This document shows positions 10,541 to 22,500 of a DNA stretch of 64,000 nucleotides, one piece after another. Numbering within the stretch: position 1 is the stretch's first letter; every line of letters starts with the position of its first letter. The DNA is from Petunia secreta (taxonomy: Eukaryota; Streptophyta; Magnoliopsida; Solanales; Solanaceae), in assembly GCA_029990175.1 (NCBI GenBank), contig JARKIP010000005.1, positions 56,533,001 through 56,597,000 on the forward strand, written 5' to 3'. A program made the position numbers and the translations under genes. The notes beneath the pieces were generated by a model. The model was given only the letters and a program-made list of their open reading frames with translations. It was not told the origin of the DNA and did no database searches.

Positions 10541-11700
10541 GGGAAGAGGCTCTCCTATGGTAGGTTCCCAGCTCAAGCCCTTGCGCTCTCGACTATTTAC
10601 CGCTTGTGCTTGAAGATCAGTGGGGTTGTGTATTCAGGTTTGACCAGTTAAGGTTGAATCGGATGGTCAAGCTTCGCTGCTAGTCTTCTAGTTTCTCTTC
10701 AAGTTTAATGGACGAGATTGGGAAAGGTAAGGCCTGTACTTAGATGCTTCTGGGATCCTCTGCTTTGTTCAAGCAGACGGGCTTTGGCTGTTTCAGCGGC
10801 CGTATGCTTCAAAGGAATGCTCGGGCCGACATATCTTAAGCTGCAAAAAAGAAAAAAAGAACTCCAGACTTTTTACGGCTTGTAGCTACAATCTAGATTG
10901 AAGGATCTTCAACCATTTTAATCCTGAGGAGCTCTTTGTTTTTAGTCTTCCCTTTCCTTTTTTTTTTCTTACAATTTGTTATAAAAAAATGTTGTATTCA
11001 GGAAGAAGTAATGTATATTATGAGCCTACGGGCTGTTTGTTATTAATGAAATGAATGTTGACCAATATTTCATACGTACTTCTGTTATACGTGTTCCGTA
11101 ATGTGTGATCAAGCAGTATGTTTGTACACCTAGATATTAGATGGCTTCTAGTTGCCTTGACTGTTTTAGCTATTTAAGAACGTGTGTCAGTGTGCCTGTC
11201 TTGAGCAATTACGTCCGTTGTGAACCGATAGATGGCAGCTAGGCTGTTTCCATAGCAGATGATTGTTTGCCCCCACAATGGGATGACTTTAGACTGTGTG
11301 GTAACGATCTTTTTGCGTTTTGAGACAGAACGTCTTCGCTTAGTTACTCAAGTATTTAAGCCTTTCTAGCACTACGCGGACATGCGTCCCCATCGGTGTG
11401 TAGGTGCAATTGTTGATTTAACGAGATCAATGTTCGATTAATTCCTAGTGGCTGAGCTAGACGAGCGAGTAGTGTACTCTACTTTTTGTAGCGAAAAGTG
11501 AGTGTATTATTTGAACTTAGGTCTGGCATGGGCTATGAATAGCTGGATCGTAGATAGATCTAAATAAATGACTAAAACTGACTAAGTAAGATAATAGTTT
11601 TATTGATAAAGGTGGCGTGGAGCCTGAGATGCCATGGGTAAAAACCTATAACATGTTTGATAAATATGAAAATACCGTAACTAAAAGGAAATAACATGAG
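10541..11700 (+). other. 3' region of the antisense unit, shared between Tat A and B
   Basis: Non-coding sequence with an AATGAAATGAATG tail near 11,046 that looks like a 3' untranslated end. From about 11,200 it aligns with 15,740-16,260 of element A: both have AATTACGTCCGTTGTG, GTTTGC-CCCACAATGGGA, TTAGTTACTC and GCGAGTAGTGTAC. This conserved block separates the antisense unit from the minus-strand polymerase side and may hold the polyadenylation signals of two converging units. Confidence 0.45.
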
Positions 11701-12130
11701 CAAAGTAAATGCTTTCTCAAGAAAAAGTACTTCGCGTTTGATCCTTGAAAGATTTGGGGGAATTTGGTTGGGCTTCCCTGTTTAAGGGCGATGAACCTTG
11801 AAAGTCATCCCCGGGTCGTTGACGACCCTGTAATACAACCTCTTGTCGATCAAGCAATAGTGAACTACCTGTTTCCGCAAGTAGATTCTCATTTGCTCAG
11901 ATAGTTGACCAGCGCATCACGCTGCCCTGCGAAAGATCCTGTATTTGGAACTTCAAGGTTCATCAGGCTTGCGGGGGTTAGCTCAACTATCGTCTACCAC
12001 TCGTACGAATCCTCGGATGCTTCGGCATCTCCTGAGATCTCTTCTTCGTGGATGAATTCCCACGCATGAATTTTTTTCAGGAATGCCCTATTTTTCTTCT
12101 TTCGATCTACCTCGCAGATGTACTCATCTA

Positions 12131-13054
12131 CTAGATCACTGCTTCATTCCTGAGTGACTCTTCAGCCTTCCGTTCGAGTTCTTCTATAAAGTCTAAGGTA
12201 AAACCGTCTAACTCATGTGACTTGACATCTGTACGGGGTTGATAGATGACGTCGTACTCTACCAACAATTCAGCCCACTTTGCCATATTTTTTGATAGAT
12301 CGGGTTTAGACAAAATGGCTTGTACCAGTGTTGAAGAGACTAAACTGACCCAGTATTCCTGAAAGTATGAGCTCGACTCTTGTGTAGCTATTACCACGGT
12401 TGCTATGAACTAGAGCGGCAAGGGAAAGAACTTGTATATCTGCTGCGACATCTTGCTGGCGTATTTAACAGGAAACTGCTGCCCGTTCTTTTCTCGTGCA
12501 AGGACCTCATTCCAGGCTATCTCAGATATTGAAATGTATAATAGTAAGTGCTCACCTGTCTCTGGTTCGGTTATCATTGGAATCTGTAGGAGTAGAATGT
12601 TCGTCTAAGCCATTTTTAAATAACTTTATCTCAGCCACAGGGGTCCTTCTTGTTTCTGCAACACCTTAGAAAGACGATATACCAACTAAGTCACGCGATC
12701 CATTGCCGCCAGTCGATCCCGCAATTCACTGAGTTCCTCTTTAACTTCTCGCTCTATGGCCTTAAAAGCTTCCAACTCGGCAGATGTAACCCCGTCTGAA
12801 GTATGGCGACATTCCTCAAGGAGAGTCCACTCAACTCGTAGGTCCGTGACCCCATGAAGGGTCGGATACTTGAAGACATGATGAAGTGTTGAGGGTACTC
12901 TCCTGACATTGTGTATCCATAGCCGTCCAAGGATTACATCATGTGGGAGATTGCAATTCATCACCTTGAAAATGGTTGTGCTCTTCACGTACAGTATGTG
13001 AACCGGTAAAGCTAGTTCTCCAGTGGATGCTTCCCGAAATCCGTTGAAACCCAT
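12131..13054 (-). pseudogene. Tat B protease and RNase H remnant (RT core deleted)
   Basis: The frame 12,686-13,054 reads the C-terminal part of a Tat-type aspartic protease (PHDVILGRLWIHNVRRVPSTLHH, normally YNVILGRPWLH) followed by a Glu-rich spacer. Left of it, peptides near 12,430-12,600 (EPETGEHLLLYISIS, then PVKYASKM) and the frame 12,131-12,397 (AKWAELLVEYDVIYQPRTDVKS) are the RNase H domain and its C-terminal edge. Nothing of the reverse transcriptase palm or of integrase is seen, so several kb of pol are gone. Stops interrupt every part. Confidence 0.65.
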
Positions 13055-13099
13055 TATATTTTGTGTACTCGAGGATATTTAAGGACAATGGCTGAATTT

Positions 13100-14640
13100 G
13101 TGCAACACTTCTCCCCGAATAATATTAGCACTACTCCTCGGATCGATAAGAGCCCACTGGATATGTACGCCGGATACTTCTACAGGAAAAACGAGGCCAC
13201 CTTGTTGGCACAAAGATCGATAAGAGCCTCTTTGTGATGAAAATCGCAATAGAGCGTTCTAGTTCTTCTTGTAGATCCTTTCGCGTTAGGTGGCCATCGG
13301 ACCCGGGGGCCCAGTTTACCAAAGTGATTGGCGACTAGGACCATAGCATTGACACAAAGACCAAAGTCCCTTAAATTCTAGGGTTCAGTCCGCTTCTCTT
13401 TGGATCCGGATGTTCGAGAATTATTCTGCCTCCCGGCGCCCGCTTGATTTTGATCCTTTGTTTTTACCCTTCTACCATCCCCCTCAACTTCTAGGAATGA
13501 GCTTCCCGGTCTATTCTTCGCTCTTCCTCGAGGTTATGAGAATGATCCAGTTCCAAACAATTTTGCTCAGTATACCTCTGATGTAACGCACTCCATGTGG
13601 ACACTGGGTGTTGAGTCAAACTCCACTGCAACTCTCGGGTAGCTAAAGATCCATTGAATTCAAACTTTTGCCAAAGGCTACCACAGCGATGCTATCAGGG
13701 ACTGGAGGGAGCTCCATGTGTTCCTTTTGAAATCTATCTAGGCAATCCTTCAGCAACTCGTTATCACATTGTCGTATCTCGAAGATGTCTTCTATGCGCT
13801 TCTCCCACTTGCGGTCACCAGATTGTGGTTTCTTAAACAGGTCTTGCATCTGAGTGAATGATTTGATAGATCTCATTGGTAGCTGAGTGCACCAAGCAAG
13901 GGCTCCTTTGGTCAGAGTTGAGCCAAATCTCTTCACTAAGGTAGACTGAATTTCTTCGTTAGTAATCTCGCTGCTCTTCACAGACGTTCGTCCGGATCCG
14001 TCGTTCTGTCATACTTCAAGTTATCCGGCAAGCAGAAGCGCTTTGGTACGTGGAGTGGTGCAGCACTTGCTTTGTAAGCACATTTGTAGAACTTTTGCTC
14101 ATCTACTGTGGTAACTTGGGGTGGAGCACCCGACACGTTATCGATCTTGTTGTGGATGGCTTTCATCTCCTTTATGAGATCCTGAATGACAAGAGTTCCC
14201 TTGAGGTCTTGATTGTTAATCGCTGCTGAACCTCCAGGGGCAGTATCTAGGTTGAGCCTATGATTGGGAACTCATGCTAGCGAGTTGTTCGAGGGCGTTG
14301 GTCCTCGTGAGGATAATGGCCTCTGAGACGAACCAGTAAATATTGCTCCTAATCTCTGGGATATCCCTTCAACTATTTTGTCCGAGTTTTGCTCGGACGC
14401 AGTTTTGAGGATGTCCAAGAGGAAGCCTCTGAGCTCTGAATTACCTTCTAGCAGTTGATCGCCTTCACCATCGCTAGCAATAGGGATTGGTTCATGAGAT
14501 TAATCCTTTGGCTGCTCGATAGGATCCTTTTGTTTGACGCTGGGATCGATTAGTTCCTTCGCATACTCGTCTACTGCATCTGTTGTGTTCTTCGGAACGC
14601 TGCTACTGTCGTCTGACATGATTGCGCCTTTTCCTTTGTA
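13100..14640 (-). pseudogene. Tat B gag
   Basis: Reading leftwards, a start-like MSDDSS appears near 14,618, then a Pro/Gln-poor spacer, then 13,978-14,166 with LHVPKRFCLPDNLKYDRTTDP and 13,643-13,981 with the gag core: LVKRFGSTLTKGALAWCTQLP, then a conserved EKRIEDIFEIRQ and HMELPPVPDSIAV. These phrases are typical of Tat/Ogre gag proteins. The frame breaks near 13,980. Left of 13,640 only short frames remain, including part of the nucleic-acid-binding region. Gag is the capsid protein of the retrotransposon particle. Confidence 0.7.
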
Positions 14641-14661
14641 GGATACCTAAAATTGCCTGGG

Positions 14662-14680
14662 CCCCCACAGTGGACGCCAA
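14662..14680 (-). other. primer-binding site of Tat B, lysine-tRNA-like
   Basis: On the minus strand the bases next to the LTR read TTGGCGTCCACTGTGGGG. The plant tRNA-Lys(CUU) 3' end predicts TGGCGCCCACCGTGGGG, two differences. The same place in element A (18,545-18,563) is more decayed. Confidence 0.65.
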
Positions 14681-14682
14681 AC

Positions 14683-15189
14683 TATTTACGCTAAAATTTG
14701 TACGTCTAGGTTAAAAACTTAATTAATGATGAATGAGGTCACAAGCAATGTGGTAAATTATGATGGAAAAAGTAAGTAAACACGAAGAAAGTAAAGACAA
14801 GTAATTAAGTTAGAAATAATAGAAAAAGCAAAGTAATTCTTCTTCCTTAAGATCAGCCGACTTTGATGGCAAAATGTGTCTTGCGTACAATATAATGTAA
14901 GAAGGGGTATTTACAGTTGTGATAGCCAGTCCTAAATAAGATAAAATACAAATGCTAATAAGTTCATAGACCTACAACTCAAAGCGGTGGTATACTAAAC
15001 CCTCACTAGGAGACTGTAAACCCTAGGCGGCAGGATGTATGCCTTGCACATTGTGACCAAACCGCCTAAACGGTCGTTGGCTCTAGGAGTGGGGGTATAA
15101 CCTCAGTGCCCGGTGACCTGTAGGATAAGTCTAGTCTCGCCAGCTGGAGTCGCATTCCTGTAACAATAGGTAGCATATTTTTCCTCACA
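14683..15189 (-). mobile_element. Tat element B, 5' LTR
   Basis: Aligns end to end with the LTR at 8,696-9,190. Its left end has decayed from TGTTTATGCC to TATTTACGCT, its right end is CCTCACA, and it directly abuts antisense ORF sequence of element A. Confidence 0.75.
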
Positions 15190-15508
15190 TAGCCGCGGAG
15201 CTGAAGTGGATCGTGCTAACATCACAGCTGCCCTCGCCACTCTCCTCCGGGTTCGTGATGACTCTAACTTGGACCTGACTGTCGAGATTGCCTTGTACAC
15301 CGAGCTTGTTGCTCAGGCAGATGCTCAGCTGGGATCCGACCTTAAGGAAGGTTCTGAGGAGGATAGTGGAGAAAGAGAAGATGAAACACTGATGGGGGAA
15401 CCTGCAGTAGGTGAACCAGGACCTTCGAGCAGTGTTTCCACAGAAGGAAATCCTCCGAGTGAGGAATATAAATCCCTCCCTGATGCATATATTTTTTTTT
15501 TCTCTTGA
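15190..15508 (+). pseudogene. Tat element A antisense ORF, C-terminal part
   Basis: Plus-strand frame with VDRANITAALATLLRVRDD, then YTELVAQADAQLGSDL and an acidic, Gly/Pro/Ser-rich tail ending near 15,508. It continues in sense from the coiled coil that stops at 8,695: the codons flanking element B join without a gap if one copy of the short target duplication is ignored. The acidic tail after a coiled coil fits the family named in the N-terminal entry. Function unknown. Confidence 0.5.
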
Positions 15509-16300
15509 ATCTTTGTTTTGAAAAATTGCCCATGCTTTTTGGGCGTAATGGTATAATTTTTGGCCCGTTTTGAGGCGTTTTCACTTGAATTACTTGATTG
15601 CTTGTTTGAGACGCTTTTTAATTCGCAGAAAACATTAACGTTAAGTTGTAGCTCTTTAGGCATATGCACCTAAAAGATTAGATGCTTTTCGGTCGTCCTA
15701 AATGTCCTAATGTATAAGACGTTTATTAGTGAGCCTGCTTGGGCAATTACGTCCGTTGTGCACCAATAGTTGGCGGATTAGGTTGCATTTATAGGGGGTG
15801 GTTGTTTGCGCCCACAATGGGACAACTTTAGCCCGTGTGATAACAAGCACTTTTGCGTCCGACTTTGAACGTCTCTACTTAGTTACTCGAGTATTTTAAG
15901 ACTTTCTAGCACTATGCAAACAGGCGTCCACATCGGCTTGTAGGTGCGGTTGTTTAATTGATGAGTTCGACTTATTAATAATATCTGGTGCCTGCGCTAG
16001 ACGTGGTCTAGCTCTAAGCGAGTAGTGTACCCTACTTTTATCACGAAAAGTGAGTGTATTACTTCAACCTGTAATTGGCCTAGACTATGAATATTTGGAT
16101 CATAGATGGATCTTAATTTGTAGAAAAACTGACTATATGAATAGTAGTTTATTAATAAGGGCACGAAGCCTAGAATATTGTAGGTGAATACCCATAACAT
16201 GTCATAAGAGCATGAAAATGTTGTAACTTAAGAAGAAAATAAGGAACTAAAAAGTAAATTCTGAAAAGAAATTGTACTTTGAAATATCCCTACTCTTTCT
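15509..16300 (+). other. 3' region of the antisense unit in Tat A
   Basis: Non-coding. It matches 11,200-11,700 of element B, with conserved blocks AATTACGTCCGTTGTG near 15,744 and GCGAGTAGTGTACC near 16,018. A run of C (about 16,308-16,322) marks its right edge. No gene is seen. Confidence 0.45.
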
Positions 16301-16368
16301 CCCCCTTCCCCCCCCCCCCCCCAAAAAAATCAATCAATCGTACTATCGGAATCGTAGTCTTGGTTGAT

Positions 16369-18503
16369 TTAGATTTCGAGGTCTTTGGTGACTTCAGGAA
16401 TATTTTTTTCAGGTACCTCTTCGGGGACAGCTGCTCCTAAGATGGCTGCTGTGTAGTACTCTCTTGCTGCCTCCTGGTCCCCGCTAATCCACGGCTGTCC
16501 TATGATCGCGTTGTAAGGGAGACCACCCTTGATTACCTGAAAAGAAGAAACATAATTTGCTCCTTCCTTTCCACAACAAGTGTTGAAGCCAGCCGGCATG
16601 TAGACACTTGGTGTCATCTTCTCTTCGACTCCCATAGCCTTTAGCATGTCCCACTTGATGAGGTTGACAACACTACCGGTGTCGACCAAGACACGTTTGA
16701 CATCCATATCCTCTAGCCTAAGAATTATGACCAAATCATCGTAGTGGAATGTATTGCAGCCAGTGTTATCCTCGTCACTAAATAGGATCATATCGCCTCG
16801 GGTATGGCCCTCATCGGGCACTATGACTCTTTAAGCAATGTTGGTCCATCGATTATGACATTGATGGACCTCTTCAGATCTGGTAGTTCTGGTGGCCCAT
16901 CTTGATTTCTGCTTTTGGTGTAAGTCTGCTTTCCCCTGTCGGTGGGCAAATCCTTTAGATAACCCTTATTCAGCAAACCCATGACTTCCAGGATTAGTGC
17001 TCTACATCCGGCCGTCTCGTGCCCATGATCCCTATGGAAATCACAATATAGATTCTTGTTCCTTCTGCCCGGTTCGGCCCTCAAATTACTAGGCCAGCGT
17101 ACTTGGGCGTTCATCATATGACCCCTTACAAATTCTACGGCATTGGCGCACAATCCCCACTCTTCAAACCTGTTAGGCACCCAATCTATGCTGAGTGAAC
17201 CCTTGGTCGACGGTGCTGAGAACTTCCTGTTATCTTCTCGCTTTGGGAAATCATCTATGTAATCTTTTTTTCTTCACTTCCCTTTGTCTCCCGCTCGAGG
17301 TTCCTCCATATATCCCCATTTCTGTCCTTGGCGGATGGCGTCTTAAAGAATAGATGGAATTTACTTGGGGGTGGATGATTCTCCTAGCTCCAAGCGAAGC
17401 TTCTCGGTATACCTCTGATGTAGGGCATTCCACGTTGTCACAGGATGCTGAGTCAAACTCCACTGCAATTCCCTTGTGGCTAGTGACCTCTTCGAGTTCA
17501 TATTTTTGCTAAAGGCTACAACAACAATATTATCAGGGACTGGAGGATGCTCCATATGTTCCCACTGAAACCTGTCACGGTAGTCCTTCAGCAGTTCGTC
17601 GTCATGCTGACGGATCTCGAAGATGTCCTCCATGCATTTCTCCCGCTTGTGAGCACCAGAATGCACTTTCTTTAATAGGTCCTGCATCTGAGTGAATGAC
17701 TCGATTGAGCCCATTGGTAGTTGGGTGTACCAAGCAACTAAATCCATTGGTAGTTGGGTGCCTTTGGTCAGAGTTGAGCTAAACCCTTCACAAGAGCAGA
17801 CTAAATCTCTTCTTCAGTGATCTCATTACTTTTTACAGCCGTGTAGTACACAACAATATGCTCATCTAGATAAGTTGTTCCATCATACTTCAAGTTATCC
17901 GGCAGACGGAAGTGCTTTGGGTATGCGGACCGCCGCAGCAGTTGCCTTGTAAGCATAGTTGTAAATTTTCTGCTCATCTACTGTGGTACCTTGGGGGTGT
18001 AGCACCTGGCACGTTACCAATTCGGTCGTGGATGACCTTCATCTCTTTTATGAGGTCCTGGATGACGGGTGCTCCCTTAAGGTCACAATTGTTGATTGTT
18101 GATGACCCTCCAGAAGTGGCATCCATGTTGAGCCTGCAGCTAGGAACAGATGTTGGCAAATTGTTTGTGGGCGCTGGTCCTTGCGGGGACGCTGGCCTCT
18201 GAGACGATCCAGAAAATATTCCTCCTAGCTTTAATATATTCTTTCAACTATATTGCTCGAATCTCGTTGTTGTTGTTCTAACATAGTTTTGAGAAGATTA
18301 ACGAGGAAGCTTTTGAACTCGGGGTTACCTTCCATTGGTTGATCGTCTTCTCTATTGTTGGCAACATGAGTTGGTTCATGGGAAAGGCCTTTCGAATGCT
18401 CAACGGGATGCTTAGGCTGAACGCTAGGATCAATGGGATCCTTCAAGGATTCATCTACTATGTTTATAGTGTTCTTCGAAACGTTGCTGCTATTATTAGA
18501 CAT
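16369..18503 (-). pseudogene. Tat element A gag-protease
   Basis: Read leftwards: a start at 18,503 (MSNNSSNVSKN), a spacer, 17,974-18,159, the gag core at 17,361-17,747 (IDSF-type core with EKCMEDIFEIRQHDDELLKD and HMEHPPVPDNIV), a zinc-finger-like box CDFHRDHGHETAGC in 16,821-17,180, and a retroviral-type aspartic protease in 16,369-16,821 with active site KRVLVDTGSVVNLIKW and a second conserved segment ending NAIIGQPWISG. Stops near 17,250-17,360 and frameshifts break it. The frame ends at 16,369 with no reverse transcriptase or integrase, so element A carried only gag and protease. It probably depended on a full-length relative. Confidence 0.7.
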
Positions 18504-18544
18504 GATTGCGCCTTTCCATTCGTAAAATACCTATAATTGACTGG

Positions 18545-18563
18545 GCTCCACGGTAGGTGCAAA
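18545..18563 (-). other. primer-binding site of Tat A, decayed
   Basis: The minus strand next to the LTR reads TTTTGCACCTACCGTGGAGC. Compared with the lysine-tRNA complement there are several changes, but position and the ACCGTGG core agree with element B. Confidence 0.5.
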
Positions 18564-18565
18564 AC

Positions 18566-18897
18566 TGTTTATGCCTAAAATCGGTCGCCTAGGTTAAAAA
18601 ATTAATTAAGAATGAGGTCACAAGCAATATATTAAATACGATGGAAAAGTAAATAAGTAAAAGAGAAATAATAAGCAAGAAAAGTAAAGTAGTTTTATTC
18701 CTTGAGAATAGCCAGATTCTGTGGTGAATCGCGTTGATGTACAATACAATATAAGGATGGGTATTTATAGTAGTGGATACCCTATTCTAATTAAGGTAAA
18801 ATACAAAGACTAATAATGTTATGGGGCCTATAACTCAAGATAGTTGTATATATAACACACTAATTAGGAGACTGTAACCCTAAGGCGGCAGGATATA
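18566..18897 (-). mobile_element. Tat element A, 5' LTR, first part
   Basis: Starts TGTTTATGCC and matches the LTR at 5,711 closely. It is interrupted at 18,897 by the CRM-like element and resumes at 26,346. Confidence 0.75.
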
Positions 18898-19588
18898 TGG
18901 TGCAAGCAAACACGAAGGAAATGCTAAACACGAATGCGGAAGATAAATAACAAGAAAGTAAAGATAGAAGCAAGACAAATCTTGCTTCGATTCAAAAGAA
19001 CAGTGAAGAACCTATCTCAAAGCTCGATTGAAAGGAAATCAAGACGCACCTATGCTATGCAACAATCCTCAAGAAAGACCCACTTCTTGCAAATTGAATG
19101 ATCAAGAAGAAGTTGTTCAATCAAATAACACCGGTTGACACAAGTTCTTTAAAAGCCCATGTCGGGGTTTGGCTCTATCGGAGACTCACAATAGCACATG
19201 CTATGTTTTTCATATACTAAAAACTGGGTGTTTTACAATGTAGTAAAATGAAGTATTTATAGGCTATGCTAAGGGCTGAATAGTAAATAGTCACAAATGA
19301 CTAATAAAAACAAGCCACGCAGGGCTGAGACAAGTTTGTGTTCGGCAGCCTTGACTTCGGTGCTCGGTTGCTTGCTCGAACTCATTGTCCTCGGTCACTT
19401 TGCCTTCGGGCTCAAATCTGAAGATAACGCCTTCGGTCCTTGAGCTCGGCCACTCAGCTTCGGAGCAATTGTTTTCCTTCGGCCAGGCTAAGTGAATGTG
19501 CACATCGTGCAGCAGCTTGGCTTGGCTTCTTGTCATCGGTCTCCTCGGTGGATCGAACACTTGATCAGCACGTGTTCAGGCTGCATCA
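18898..19588 (-). mobile_element. CRM-like element, 3' LTR
   Basis: About 691 bp. It differs from the other LTR by substitutions and lacks a 33-bp stretch found near 26,116-26,150 in the right LTR. The polypurine tract (minus-strand AAGAAGGGGAGGA, plus 19,589-19,601) touches its right edge and is itself part of the pol coding frame. Confidence 0.85.
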
Positions 19589-22500
19589 TCCTCCCCTTCT
19601 TGAGAAGATTTCATCCTCGAAATCGAGCCCTCCTCGTCCTCCGAAGTTTGACCTACAACACAAGGAACTAAGTCAGCAACATTAAAGGTATTGGACGCAT
19701 TATACTCACCAGGGAGGTCGATCACGTAAGCATTGTTGTTGATCTTGGTCAACACTTGAAATGGACCATCCCCTCGAGGAGCCAACTTTCCTTTCCTTAG
19801 GTTCGGGAAGCGTTCCTTTCGGAAATGAACCCAAACCCAATCTCCCTTCTTTAATTCTAGCTTTTTCTGCCCCTTGTTTTTCTTCAAGGCAACCTTTGCA
19901 TAGGCTTCCTCGAGGTTCTTCTTCACCTTTGCGTGCAATTCGATCAAGGCAGCTGCTCGTCGAGTACCTTCAAAATCAAGAACAGAATCTCGAGGCAATG
20001 GTGTTAAATCAAGTGGAATCAAAGGATTAAAACCATACACACATTCAAACGGGGTCATGTTGATCATTCTATGCACCGTTCGATTGTATGCAAACTCCAT
20101 CATGGACAAACGATCAGCCCAGTTTCCGACCTTGCCTTTGGTCATTGCTCAAAGCAAAGATCCCAAGGTTCGGTTAACTACCTCGGTCTGTCCATCAGTC
20201 TGAGGATGGTGAGACGTCGAGAATAGTAGCTTGGTGCCGAGGGCACCCCACAAACACTTTCAAAAATGACTCAAGAACTTTGAGTCTCGATCACTCACAA
20301 TAGTACGAGGCACACCATGCAATTTCAACACATTAGCAATAAACAAGGTAGCTACATGCTGTGCATCATCACACTTTTTGCAAGGAATAAAGTGAGCCAT
20401 TTTTGAAAAACGGTCAACAACAACGAAGATGCTATCATGTCCTCCCCCCGACCTCGGTAACCCTAGCACAAAGTCCATAGATATATCAACCCAAGGTCGA
20501 TCAGGCACAAGCAATGGGGTATACAAACCATGAGGGTTGGACTTCGATTTAGCTTTCTTGCAAATGAGACAAGCGTTGCAAAGCTTTTCCACATCTCGTC
20601 GCATTTTGGGCCAATGGAACTGCTCGGTCAAGATACCAAGAGTTTTGTCGACACCGAAGTGTCCCATCAGTCCACCGGAGTGAGCTTCTCGAACTAAGAG
20701 CTCTCTCCACAATGACACTGGCACACAAACCCTCCCATTCTTGAAGAGGTAGCCATCGTGCCACTGATATTTTTCAACCCTTCGGCCACTCAAGATTGCA
20801 TCACGAACGCATTTCAGCTTGGGATCGTCTTCGTACATCGACTTGATGCTTTCAAATCCCATGAGCCTAGAGGCGAGAGTGGTCGCTAAGGCAAATTTCC
20901 TTGATAGCGCATCGGCCACAACATTGTCTTTACCCTTTTTGTAATGAATTACATAGGGAAAGCTCTCAATGAATTCAACCCACTTGGCATGTCTTCGGTT
21001 CAACTTCTCCTATCCTCGAAGATGCTTCAAGGACTCATGATCACTTTTGATCACAAACTCTCGAGGCCACAAATAATGCTGCCAATGGGCGAGTGCTCGA
21101 ACGAGGGCATACAACTCTTTGTCATACGTTGAGTAATTCAAAGTTGCACCCTTAAGCTTTTCGCTAAAGTAAGCGATCGGCTTCGATTCTTGCATCAGCA
21201 CTCCTCCGATCCCAACTCCGGAGGCATCACACTCGACTTCGAATGCTTTGCCGAAGTCAGGGAGTTGCAACAACGGGGCAGAGCAAAGCCTCCGTTTCAA
21301 CTCTTGGAAAGCCCTCTCTTGGGACTCTCCCCATACAAATGGATGGTCTTTCTTCACCAGCTCGGTTAAAGGAGCTGCCACGGTGCTAAAGTCACGAACA
21401 AACCTTCGGTAAAAGCTAGCTAAGCTATGGAAGCTACGAACTTGTGATACCGAGGTTGGAGTTGGCCAATATTTTATGGCTTCGACCTTCGACTCGTCGA
21501 CTTCAACACCATTAGCACTGACAACGAATCCAAGAAAGACTACACGCTCGACACAAAAGGCACATTTCTTGAAGTTAGCATATAACTTCTCTTCTCTAAG
21601 CTTATCAAGCACTAGCCTTAGGTGTTCAACATGTTCATCCACAGATTTACTATAAACAAGTATGTCATCGAAATAAATGACAATAAACTTATTTATGAAC
21701 GGTTTGAGCACATGGTTCATCAGTCGCATGAATGTGCTCGGTGCATTGGATAAGCCAAAAGGCATCACCAACCATTCATAGAGACCGAACTTGGTCTTGG
21801 ATGCAGTCTTCCACTCGTCTCCGGGTTTCATTCGAATCTGGTGGTAACCGGACCTGAGGTCTATCTTCGTAAAGCATGATGAACCACTTAACTCATCTAG
21901 CATGTCATCTAATCGAGGGATAGGATGACGATACTTTATCGTTATTTGGTTGACTGCTCGGCAATCAACACACATTCGCCATGTTCCATCTTTCTTTGGG
22001 ACAAGTATAACAGGAATGGCGCAAGGACTCAAGCTCTCTCTAACAAGGCCCTTGTTCAACAATTCATCAACCTGCCTTTGGAGCTCTTTGGTGTCTTCGG
22101 GATTACACCGGTATGCAGGTTTGTTGGGGATTTGTGACCCCGGTACGAAGTCAATTTGGTGCTCGATTCCTCTCAACGGAGGTAATCCACCTGGCATTTC
22201 TTCAGGGAACATGTCTCCGAAGTCCTGCAAAACACTTTGTACAGCACTAGGCAAAGGGTTATCATTAGAAAAATCATCATTAGAGTTTAGAAAGATACCC
22301 TTGTTCACGAGGCAAATCATCATCTGCTCGTTGTCGTTGCCTCGTAGTAACTCACCTGGTTGCATGATTGCACAGATTCCCTTTACTTCGGGCAGTGAGT
22401 TTGTGTCTTCGGGCCCCAATTTTGCTCCGATCGGAAGCTTAGCTTTGGCCGCTTCTTTCAATTCTTTCATCCATTTATAGTCCTCGGTGACTTGCTTTGG

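Larger units (their letters stand above)
8696..15189 (-). mobile_element. Tat-type gypsy retrotransposon B (non-autonomous, about 6.5 kb)
   Basis: Two LTRs of about 0.5 kb (8,696-9,190 and 14,683-15,189), a lysine-tRNA-like primer-binding site, gag, protease and a stub of RNase H on the minus strand, and a plus-strand unit between the protease side and the left LTR. Reverse transcriptase core and integrase are missing. It inserted into the antisense ORF of element A. The flanking TTGC (left) and TAGC (right) look like a decayed target duplication, and the codons of element A read on across the insertion. Confidence 0.7.
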
